This document shows positions 1 to 6,390 of a DNA stretch of 7,457 nucleotides, piece by piece. The notes beneath the pieces are model-generated. The model was not told where the DNA came from and searched no databases. It saw only the letters and a program-made list of their open reading frames with translations. Made by a program: the position numbers and the translations under genes. The first letter of the stretch is position 1, and the number at the start of each line of letters is the position of its first letter. This stretch comes from Cyanobacteria bacterium RUI128 (lineage in GTDB: Bacteria; Cyanobacteriota; Vampirovibrionia; Gastranaerophilales; Gastranaerophilaceae), in the NCBI GenBank assembly GCA_024695725.1, contig JAILHQ010000013.1, forward strand, positions 1 to 7,457, in the 5' to 3' direction.

Positions 1-2
1 AT

Positions 3-3000
3 AACGGTATTACAACCGTTAAAAACGGACAGAACAGCGGAACAATCAACATGACACCCGCAACGCCCGGTGCTGCAAGATTTATTATTGATGGCGGTTT
101 TACTAATGCCGCATCAAAGAGTATTACACAAAAAGAAGTACAGGTTACGGCAAATGCAACCGCACTTTCACCGTTTACAAACAACGGAAGTATAACGGCA
201 ACAACATTTACCAATAGCGGTTACACAAACAATGTCGGCACGATTACGGCTGCAATTACAAATAACGGTAATTTAACTTCAAGTGCTTCTAATTTGTCGG
301 GAACTATTACAAACGACGGAACGTTAAACTTAAACGGCGGAGTAAACGGAAACGTAATCACGACGACGGTAGCGAACAGCGTGGTCAATTTGAGCGGAGT
401 AACGCAGAACGATGCGAAAATCACGGCGAAGGAAATCACGAATTCAGGTAATGCATTAGTCAACACGAATGGTGCGAAGTTAACGGGAGACATAACTAAT
501 ACAGGGGTAATGACGGCGAATGCTGGTGATTTGCTGGATACAGACAATAATATATTAAATACTAATATATTATTATTAAGCGGCACGTTACAGAACACGA
601 TAAGCGGAAACGGAACGACGAAGATAAATTCGGCGTTGACGTTTGGAAACAGTGCGGCTATCCAGGGTGATTTTGATTTCAACAACGGAACGTTGACGAT
701 GACTCCTGGCGTAGTAGGAAACAATAATGTAGGCCGAGTAGTTGGAAACGGAAATTTAAATATTGATTTAAATTTAACGGGAGCAACAGCAGACACCTTG
801 ACGGTAACGAATCAATCGAGCGGATTGATAACGTTAACGGGAGTAAACATACTTGATCCTTCGACGACACATGTAGCGACTGATTTTTCAGTAGATATAT
901 TGAAGAATGTACCTGCAGGCAGCACGGTAGGTTTAGCCTTGAGTTCAGATGTAGCGGCACAGTTTGATGCAAATCAATATATTATTGAGGAAGAACCGGA
1001 GAAGGTAGTTACAGATAGTGTTAAAGCGGTGACGAACTGGATATCGGATTTCTACAAGAAACATACGACGAGTGCTTTGACGGTATTTGGTAAACTTGTA
1101 TTACGTGATGACGGATTAGGCTTGGCGGTAGCAGAGACATCGAGAACGGGCGGAGTAACGACGGATACATCGTTAGGTGAGACGTTGAAACTTGTAAACC
1201 AAGATGTTACGAATAGTGTCAAGAGATTTGAAGCACAGACGGACGGACAGACATACACTATTAGTGATTCGTTAGGCGGAACAAAGGGAACGTTGACGGT
1301 AGCAGGTATCGCAGGCGGATCTGTTGAGACACTTGATTTGAATGGCAATAGCGGATTTGAGTTAGGTGATTCAGACAGTGTATTGATACTGAGTGATCTT
1401 ACTATTGGCGGTAAAGACGTAGTAGCGAATGTAACAGACGGAAGTGCCAGAGTAGATTTAAACAATACTGTATTAAACGGTTCAGTTATTGGTACGACTA
1501 ATTTTGCAATGACCACTAATGGTGATACGCAGTTTAATGCGAGTGTAGAAAACGCGGCAATCACAAATAGCGGCACATTGACAACGAGTGCAGAAAATGT
1601 ATCATTATCTACGGTTAACAACAGCGGTGTATTAAAATTAACGGGCGGAAATTTATCAAACACTGTTAGTGGTACAGGTGATGTTGTTGCAGATACCGCT
1701 GCTAATAATCTGACTGTTTCCGGAAATGTTTCAGGTACTAATTTTGATTTAGTTTCAGGTAATGTTAATTTAACTGCCGATGATAAATTATCAAATTTTG
1801 ATGCAATCAGAACCATATCTTCTACTACCGATGATGCTATGATTTCGTTTAAGAATAATGCTACTAATAGTATTCTTTTTAAATCTTTAAATCTGGTAAA
1901 AGATTTAATGATTGCTATTGATGTTAAATTGAACAATCTCACGGGTGATAATTTCAATACTCAATCCGGTATTACAGGTGCTAATGTTCTTATCAAAGAT
2001 ATCGATATCAACACCCAGGCATCTGATGATTTTACAAAATATGTATTAGTATCTGATGACAGTATTAAAAATCAATTCAAAATCAGTGATAATGTTCAAG
2101 TTCATAACAATAGCAAAGGTTATGTTGTTTCTTATGTTACATCTGATACAGATACTGCTGTTGGTCTTGGCGGATATTTAAAATTTTTACTTGGTAATTT
2201 ACAATCCGCAATTTTATCAACAACTGATGTAAGGGCATATTCTTTGGCAGCGAATGAGCCCGCCTTCACGGTAAACCCGTTGAATATGGGTGGTAAGCAA
2301 CTCTCAATAACAGGTAATGATTACACGATTAGTGCAGGTGCTGCTACTGATGGTATTATTCTTTCTGATGACCAGATTTTATCAATCAGTGATGTATCTT
2401 CAATTTCAGGCTTTACAACTGCAATTACGGTTAACAAGGCTACCGCTCCTGCAGCAGCTGATGCAGTTTTAAATCTTAATAATGTTACATTCGAAAATAA
2501 CACTATTGATATTTATAATGATGGACAGGTTAATTTCTCAGGAGTTAATTCAGTTAATAATATTATTGGTACAGGTACTACTAATATTAAAAACGGTGCA
2601 TCTGTTGCTTTTGGTTCAGATGCTGATGATACTTTAACACAAGATAATCTGAATATTGAATCTAATGCAGAATTAAAAATTTCAGCAAATGCTTTGAATG
2701 TTGCAAATGATGTTACTAATAACGGTGACCTCGTTTTAACTTCGGGTCAGTTAACTTCTTCTGTTACAGGTGTAGGTACTACCAAGTTTAACGGTGATGT
2801 TGTCGTCAATGGTAATGTTTCAAATAACATTGAAATTTCCTCTTATACTCAGGGAGGCATACAATATAACTCGGATGTTTTGTTGAAAAATGGTAACACT
2901 CTTGGTAACAATTCTTTAATTACTATTAATAATAATAATAAATTAAATGTTGAAAATGCCAATGATATAAATTCAGTTATCTCAAATGACGGAATTTTGG

Positions 3001-5585
3001 AAATTCAAAGCGGCAATATTTCTAAAAATATTTCCGGTTCCGCTGTAACTTCTCAAACTGTTATCAGTGGAAATGTTTCAAATGATGCTGTAATAAATCA
3101 AAATTCAATTACTGTTGCTAATGCTGCAACAGGTGCTAAATTTGCAAACAACGGTTCGGTTACTGCAGATACTATTAGTGTTGGTAACAACTCTGAATTT
3201 ACAATGAACAAAGATTCTGATGTTACGGCTAATTCTATATCTGTTGTGAACGGTAAATTAAATATAAATGATAATGCTGATTTATCGAACGTTTCCAATA
3301 TTAATCTTAATTCGGGCAGTTTGAATTTAGCGACAACTATAAATTCAACTAATGACTTGACTTTAAGTAAGGACATTAACGGCTCGGGTTATGCAGTAAA
3401 TGTTTCAACGGCAAATGATAATGCAGTTAATATTGAATCAGCCGTCCACGGTGTTTCTTCTGTTAACGTTGCAACTAATAGTACTTTATCCTTGAACGAC
3501 GGTTCGGATATATCAGATGCTTCGAATTTACCTGCCGTAATCACGCTTGATACTAATAGTATTTTAAATGTTAATAGTACAACTGATAAAACATTTGGTA
3601 ACAATGTCGTTGGTTCGGCCGGCTCACAGGTTAATGTCAACACTAATGGTGCAACTTCTGCAATTACTTTAAATAACTCTATTAGTGGTGTTGATAATGT
3701 TAATCTTGAAAACGGAACTTTGAACATCGGTGCTGTTAATGATAATAAAACAAGTACATCGGCCACTCTTGGTTCTGCAGTATTAAATATTAAAAATAAT
3801 TCTACTGCAGTTGTAAATACTAATTCACATCAATACACTGTAAATAACAATGTTGTCGGTCAAAGTGCTGCTGACAAATTTGAGTTAGCAGGTAATGCAG
3901 GAACCTACGGTTCTGCTACTGATAGAGGTACAGCCTTTGCGTTTGACAATGGCGTAACTCTTTCTAATGCTACTTTATCTATTGCGTCAGGTGAATTGAT
4001 GTTCCATAATGCTGATAGTTTCCTCGGTGCAGGTTCTCAAGTCAGAGTTAACGGCGGTGCTACTCTTAATGCTATTGATTCGTTAACCTCAAACTATAAC
4101 TCTAATATTATCTTTGATAATAATTCGCAAGTTTTAGTCGATGTTAACGCTCTCACAGCATCTTCCGACAGATTCTTAAATTCAATTTTGGCGGCAGGTG
4201 ACAGTGTAACCCTTACCGACATTAATTTAATGAATTTAGATAATGTTACTGTTGATTACATGACGATAAATTTGGCCGAATCAATGAATCTCGGAAAAAT
4301 TACTGTAGGTGATGATTTATTGAACAAGAAATTTACTGCTCTTACGCCTATCAGAAAACTCGAAGCAAGTGTATCTCCTGACGGTATTTTATCAATCGGT
4401 GCTGCAGGCGGCGGTTATGGCGGCGATGATAATTACGCTAACTTCAACCCTGCAGTTGTTGCAACCCCGATTGCCGCTCAGACAGGTGCTTTTGCAAATC
4501 AGTTGAGAAACTATGATGAAGCCTTTCATAATATGGATATGTTCATGTTAATGTCTGAAAAGGAAAGATTGGTTTACAAATACAGAAATAAATACGCTTC
4601 TGCTGACGAAGGCGAAATGACATACGATTCACGTACTTTAAGACAGGAAAAACCGGAAGGATTTATCAGATCTTATGCTACATTTGAAAGAGTTCCTCTG
4701 AAGAATGGCCCTGATGTCAATAACGTTGCATACGGCAGCTTTATCGGCGGCGAAACACCAATTCTCGATTTAGGTCATGGCTGGGACGGTTTATATGGTA
4801 TTTATCTCGGATATAACGGTTCTCATCAGACTTATGAGGGCATAAGTATTTACCAGAATGGCGGTACTCTTGGTCTTATCGGTATGGCTTATAAAGGCAA
4901 TTTCTTCACTGGCTTAACAGTTAATGCAGGCGCTATCGGCGGCGAAACAAGCTGCAAGTATGGTAACGATAATTTTGCAATGCTTACAGCCGGTGTTGCT
5001 AGTAAATCAGGTTACAATTTTGAATTTGGAGACGGCAAATTTATTCTTCAGCCTCACTTCCAGATTTCATATACATTTGTTAATACCTTTGATTATACAA
5101 ATGCCGCAGGTGTTCGTATAACTTCCGATCCTTTGAATATTATTCAGTTAGAACCGGGTATTAAATTCATCGGAAACTTAAAGAACGGTTGGCAGCCTTA
5201 TGCTAATGTCAGTGTAATCTGGAACCTTATGGACGAAACAAAATACAGAGCAAACAATACTGCACTGCCATCTACATCTATCAAGCCTTATGTTAAATAC
5301 GGTCTTGGTGTCAGAAAGACTATCGGCGAATCTTTTACAGGAAGTGTTCAGGCTTATGCTACTAATGGTGGCAGAAACGGCGTAGGTATTCAGGTCGGCT
5401 TATCATGGCTCTTAGGTGACAATCCCGTTTACAAATCAAAATCTAACCCTAACCCTAAGACTTCATCATCTAAAACAATTAAACCTATAACAACATCTAC
5501 TGCCGCACCCACTGCACAGCTTTATAAGGCCAAAACCCAGATGAATGTAAGTTGTAACAGACAATTAAACAAAATTGCAATCTAG
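3..5585 (+). CDS. Giant autotransporter adhesin-like protein (type Va), 5'-truncated by window edge
   Basis: The reading frame is already open at base 3, so the ATG at 51 is internal and the signal peptide lies outside the window. Residues below count from that ATG (1844 aa). Residues 1 to about 1450 form the passenger: Asn/Thr/Ser/Gly/Val-rich, with beta-helix-type repeats such as ITNNGNL and ITNSGTL and no cysteine that I can see before about residue 1635. A helical linker follows (about 1470-1518, including QLRNYDEAFHNMDMFML). An autotransporter-type beta-barrel of about 250 residues spans about 1536-1789, beginning GFIRSYATFE and ending in the strand GVGIQVGLSWLL. This architecture is that of classical type V secretion: the barrel sits in the outer membrane and the passenger reaches the cell surface. 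Adhesion is inferred from family habit; no binding or protease motif is visible. A 55-residue tail after the barrel is unusual. The gene ends in TAG followed by a strong terminator. Confidence 0.9.
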   Translation, partial: NGITTVKNGQNSGTINMTPATPGAARFIIDGGFTNAASKSITQKEVQVTANATALSPFTNNGSITATTFTNSGYTNNVGTITAAITNNGNLTSSASNLSGTITNDGTLNLNGGVNGNVITTTVANSVVNLSGVTQNDAKITAKEITNSGNALVNTNGAKLTGDITNTGVMTANAGDLLDTDNNILNTNILLLSGTLQNTISGNGTTKINSALTFGNSAAIQGDFDFNNGTLTMTPGVVGNNNVGRVVGNGNLNIDLNLTGATADTLTVTNQSSGLITLTGVNILDPSTTHVATDFSVDILKNVPAGSTVGLALSSDVAAQFDANQYIIEEEPEKVVTDSVKAVTNWISDFYKKHTTSALTVFGKLVLRDDGLGLAVAETSRTGGVTTDTSLGETLKLVNQDVTNSVKRFEAQTDGQTYTISDSLGGTKGTLTVAGIAGGSVETLDLNGNSGFELGDSDSVLILSDLTIGGKDVVANVTDGSARVDLNNTVLNGSVIGTTNFAMTTNGDTQFNASVENAAITNSGTLTTSAENVSLSTVNNSGVLKLTGGNLSNTVSGTGDVVADTAANNLTVSGNVSGTNFDLVSGNVNLTADDKLSNFDAIRTISSTTDDAMISFKNNATNSILFKSLNLVKDLMIAIDVKLNNLTGDNFNTQSGITGANVLIKDIDINTQASDDFTKYVLVSDDSIKNQFKISDNVQVHNNSKGYVVSYVTSDTDTAVGLGGYLKFLLGNLQSAILSTTDVRAYSLAANEPAFTVNPLNMGGKQLSITGNDYTISAGAATDGIILSDDQILSISDVSSISGFTTAITVNKATAPAAADAVLNLNNVTFENNTIDIYNDGQVNFSGVNSVNNIIGTGTTNIKNGASVAFGSDADDTLTQDNLNIESNAELKISANALNVANDVTNNGDLVLTSGQLTSSVTGVGTTKFNGDVVVNGNVSNNIEISSYTQGGIQYNSDVLLKNGNTLGNNSLITINNNNKLNVENANDINSVISNDGILEIQSGNISKNISGSAVTSQTVISGNVSNDAVINQNSITVANAATGAKFANNGSVTADTISVGNNSEFTMNKDSDVTANSISVVNGKLNINDNADLSNVSNINLNSGSLNLATTINSTNDLTLSKDINGSGYAVNVSTANDNAVNIESAVHGVSSVNVATNSTLSLNDGSDISDASNLPAVITLDTNSILNVNSTTDKTFGNNVVGSAGSQVNVNTNGATSAITLNNSISGVDNVNLENGTLNIGAVNDNKTSTSATLGSAVLNIKNNSTAVVNTNSHQYTVNNNVVGQSAADKFELAGNAGTYGSATDRGTAFAFDNGVTLSNATLSIASGELMFHNADSFLGAGSQVRVNGGATLNAIDSLTSNYNSNIIFDNNSQVLVDVNALTASSDRFLNSILAAGDSVTLTDINLMNLDNVTVDYMTINLAESMNLGKITVGDDLLNKKFTALTPIRKLEASVSPDGILSIGAAGGGYGGDDNYANFNPAVVATPIAAQTGAFANQLRNYDEAFHNMDMFMLMSEKERLVYKYRNKYASADEGEMTYDSRTLRQEKPEGFIRSYATFERVPLKNGPDVNNVAYGSFIGGETPILDLGHGWDGLYGIYLGYNGSHQTYEGISIYQNGGTLGLIGMAYKGNFFTGLTVNAGAIGGETSCKYGNDNFAMLTAGVASKSGYNFEFGDGKFILQPHFQISYTFVNTFDYTNAAGVRITSDPLNIIQLEPGIKFIGNLKNGWQPYANVSVIWNLMDETKYRANNTALPSTSIKPYVKYGLGVRKTIGESFTGSVQAYATNGGRNGVGIQVGLSWLLGDNPVYKSKSNPNPKTSSSKTIKPITTSTAAPTAQLYKAKTQMNVSCNRQLNKIAI
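340..1650 (+). other. Codon-usage island inside the adhesin passenger
   Basis: In this part of the gene Thr, Ala and Leu are mainly ACG, GCG and TTG. Downstream of about 1660 they are mainly ACT, GCT and TTA. In 1021-1260 I count 14 Thr codons: 10 ACG, 3 ACA, 1 ACT. In 3601-3780 I count 7: 5 ACT, 2 ACA, 0 ACG. The reading frame and protein style do not change across the border. A short patch of the ACG/CCG/GCG style returns near 2240-2290. This is consistent with a mosaic gene, though the boundaries are set by eye. Confidence 0.6.
546..574 (+). repeat. Perfect 12-bp A/T-only inverted repeat inside the CDS
   Basis: AATAATATATTA (546-557) and TAATATATTATT (563-574) are perfect reverse complements separated by the five bases AATAC. 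The segment encodes the near-repeat NILNTNILLL of the passenger. It contrasts with the ACG/GCG-rich codons around it. It could form a weak mRNA hairpin or simply reflect a short local duplication; no regulatory role is evident. Confidence 0.55.
576..3047 (+). repeat. Degenerate passenger repeat, consensus LxxGxLxNxISGxGTTKI
   Basis: Five related segments recur in the passenger: LSGTLQNTISGNGTTKI (starting at residue 176), LTGGNLSNTVSGTGDVVA (530), FSGVNSVNNIIGTGTTNI (829), LTSGQLTSSVTGVGTTKF (896) and IQSGNISKNISGSAVT (985). Each is preceded by a segment of the type NSG/NDG plus a hydrophobic pair and usually followed by a GN-rich stretch. The copies are conserved at protein level but not in DNA, which suggests old duplications under structural constraint, as expected for turns of a beta-helix. 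Confidence 0.6.
4656..5417 (+). other. Autotransporter beta-barrel domain within the large CDS
   Basis: About 254 residues of alternating polar and hydrophobic strands with many Gly and aromatic residues, close to the usual length of the autotransporter beta-domain (about 250-270 aa). Strand-like segments include YGSFIGGETPIL, WDGLYGIYLGYNG, GGTLGLIGMAYKGNFF, QPYANVSVIWNL and GVGIQVGLSWLL. Family barrels typically finish the last strand with an aromatic residue at the extreme C-terminus, which the BAM complex reads. Here the last strand ends SWLLG and the chain continues. A cysteine at about residue 1635 lies in a likely loop. The domain assignment is by pattern recognition, not by a profile search. 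Confidence 0.85.
5418..5582 (+). other. Post-barrel 55-residue Lys/Ser/Thr/Pro-rich tail
   Basis: After the last barrel strand the protein runs on for 55 residues: DNPVYKSKSNPNPKTSSS, then Thr/Ala/Pro-rich sequence, then a Lys-containing end finishing NRQLNKIAI. It is basic, low in hydrophobics and holds one cysteine (NVSCNRQ). In a standard autotransporter barrel the C-terminus faces the periplasm, so this tail would be periplasmic. A role such as peptidoglycan contact is inference only. The frame runs without interruption through the tail to the TAG just before the terminator, so it does not look like a frameshift artefact. Confidence 0.7.
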
Positions 5586-5587
5586 TT

Positions 5588-5621
5588 AAAAATATCAAGC
5601 AGAAATGCTTGATATTTTTTT
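5588..5621 (+). terminator. Rho-independent terminator of the autotransporter gene
   Basis: A perfect 14-bp stem (5588-5601 with 5606-5619; core TATCAAGCA/TGCTTGATA) closes a GAAA tetraloop and runs into seven T residues (5615-5621). It starts two bases after the TAG stop at 5583-5585. The outer A/T pairs overlap the T tract. It would also read partly as a terminator in the reverse direction, but the nearest minus-strand gene ends beyond the tRNA. Confidence 0.93.
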
Positions 5622-5640
5622 GTTAAAATCTCATAATCTA

Positions 5641-5669
5641 TTTTCATTCGTGATAAAACATGATAGAAT
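5641..5669 (+). promoter_or_regulatory. Putative sigma70-type promoter of the tRNA-Arg gene
   Basis: TTTTCA (5641-5646, four of six matches to TTGACA) is followed after 17 bases by TAGAAT (5664-5669, five of six matches to TATAAT). Transcription would start near 5676, giving a precursor leader of about 15 bases before the tRNA. The strong terminator just upstream means the tRNA needs its own promoter, which supports the call. Confidence 0.5.
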
Positions 5670-5690
5670 AATTAAAGTTTCAGACGATAT

Positions 5691-5764
5691 GCCCCTGTAG
5701 CTCAGTTGGATAGAGCGCTTCCGTCCTAAGGAAGGCGTCGCACGTTCGAATCGTGTCAGGGGTA
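5691..5764 (+). tRNA. tRNA-Arg, anticodon CCU (codon AGG)
   Basis: A full cloverleaf folds. The acceptor stem is GCCCCTG with CAGGGGT, with a G-U first pair, and the discriminator is A5764. The D arm is GCTC/GAGC with loop containing AGTTGGAT. The anticodon stem CTTCC/GGAAG encloses loop GTCCTAA, with U33 followed by anticodon CCU. The variable region is five bases (GCGTC). The T arm is GCACG/CGTGT with loop TTCGAAT. CCA is not encoded, so it must be added by a nucleotidyltransferase. The tRNA decodes AGG arginine codons. It stands alone, convergent with the acidic orphan gene 14 bases downstream, and only A/T-rich sequence with no clear terminator lies between. Confidence 0.96.
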
Positions 5765-5778
5765 TTTTCTTTAAATTT

Positions 5779-6270
5779 TTAAAAAAGCCTCATTTGTACT
5801 GATGGTTCATTATTATCAAGCATATTTTGCAATTCCTGTTTTAATCTTTCCGCTTTTTTACCTTGATAATCTTCGGCATTTGCCAAAAAATAGCCAATAA
5901 TACTTGTTGCAGAATCACTTCCGTACATCTCGTCAATAGATACTATTTGTGTCATTGCTTTTAAGTATGGTTTTGCGCCATCAGATATATTTTCTCCCCA
6001 ATCTTCAATTATTTCATAGGCAATTGTATCTATTGCACGATGGCTGCAATCTTCTTCATCTCTTTCAATTCTATGATTTTCCAATAAATCGGAAATCATA
6101 TCATAAATTTCACTTACTGCTTCATAATCATATATATTAATAGTCTCTGAATAACGAAGTATGTTCTTATATTCAACATCATTCTTTATACCTTCCAAAT
6201 CATATAAATCAGGTTCTTCTATATTTAATATTTGAATAATGTCTTGATATTCTGAATATGGATTTGACAT
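5779..6270 (-). CDS. Acidic hypothetical protein, 163 aa
   Basis: I do not recognise a family. The start is fixed by a strong Shine-Dalgarno AGGAGG four bases before the ATG, and the gene ends in TAA. The protein is soluble, with no signal peptide or membrane segment. It is very acidic: I count 36 Asp/Glu against 13 Lys/Arg. It is probably mostly helical, with acidic patches such as ERDEED (about residues 69-74) and a Lys/Glu helix near the C-terminus (GKKAERLKQELQNML). The end VQMRLF is neutral to basic. One Cys and one Trp (TGG) are present. A cytoplasmic location is inferred. Context gives little help: it has its own promoter, a nucleosidase lies upstream on the same strand and a tRNA is convergent. 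Acidic small proteins can be DNA mimics, inhibitors or immunity proteins, but nothing here shows that. Confidence 0.8.
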   Translation of the reverse strand: MSNPYSEYQDIIQILNIEEPDLYDLEGIKNDVEYKNILRYSETINIYDYEAVSEIYDMISDLLENHRIERDEEDCSHRAIDTIAYEIIEDWGENISDGAKPYLKAMTQIVSIDEMYGSDSATSIIGYFLANAEDYQGKKAERLKQELQNMLDNNEPSVQMRLF

Positions 6271-6274
6271 ATTA

Positions 6275-6280
6275 CCTCCT
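6275..6280 (-). promoter_or_regulatory. Strong ribosome binding site of the acidic orphan gene
   Basis: The minus strand reads AGGAGGTAAT directly before the ATG, a full Shine-Dalgarno core with a short 4-base spacer. It settles the start codon. It contrasts with the nucleosidase gene upstream, which has no such site. Confidence 0.85.
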
Positions 6281-6327
6281 GTATGTTTTCCTTTTATTAC
6301 GAAAGATATTCAAAAATTCTATCTTTA

Positions 6328-6355
6328 TTAATATTTTAAAACATATGTATGTCAA
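6328..6355 (-). promoter_or_regulatory. Putative sigma70-type promoter of the acidic orphan gene
   Basis: On the minus strand a consensus TTGACA (6355-6350) is followed after 16 bases by TATTAA (6333-6328, four of six matches). The predicted start near 6321 leaves a 5' leader of about 50 bases that contains the ribosome binding site. The promoter lies in the 120-base gap after the nucleosidase gene, so the two genes can be expressed independently. The -10 choice is less certain than the -35. Confidence 0.55.
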
Positions 6356-6366
6356 ATAAGGACATA
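6348..6366 (-). repeat. Inverted repeat TATGTC-N7-GACATA overlapping the -35 box
   Basis: TATGTC and GACATA are perfect 6-bp inverted repeats separated by seven bases; one arm overlaps the TTGACA -35 of the orphan gene. The 8-bp palindrome ACATATGT (6341-6348) abuts it inside the promoter spacer. The arrangement could be an operator for a dimeric regulator. Short dyads are common in A/T-rich DNA, so this is tentative. No T tract follows on the minus strand, so it is not a terminator for the nucleosidase gene. Confidence 0.3.
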
Positions 6367-6390
6367 GTTATAAGGTAATTTTCAGGCAAA

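Noticed and set aside
51..53. ATG at 51 as the true start of the autotransporter
   Set aside because: The frame is open to base 3 with matching repeat-type sequence (NGITTVKNGQNSGTIN) just before it, there is no ribosome binding site, and no signal peptide follows.
221..796. 191-codon minus-strand open frame
   Set aside because: Same situation: antisense to the passenger, low-complexity Pro/Val/Phe/Leu-rich translation, no family signature.
1052..1957. 301-codon open frame on the minus strand opposite the adhesin passenger
   Set aside because: It lies entirely antisense to a convincing autotransporter frame, its protein is a Val/Leu/Thr/Ser/Pro/Phe-rich composition typical of reverse-read Asn/Thr/Gly repeats, it has no recognisable motif, and its openness follows from the biased codons.
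1998..2009. 12-bp palindrome GATATCGATATC in the adhesin gene
   Set aside because: It is an isolated short palindrome encoding ordinary passenger residues (DIDIN), with no promoter or repeat context; chance or coding constraint explains it.
5691..5764. tRNA as an integration site for a mobile element
   Set aside because: No direct repeat of the tRNA 3' end and no integrase or phage-like gene is visible in the window.
5765..5790. Bidirectional terminator between tRNA-Arg and the acidic gene
   Set aside because: The region is only A/T runs (TTTAAATTTTTAAAAAAG) with no stable stem, so a terminator could not be supported.
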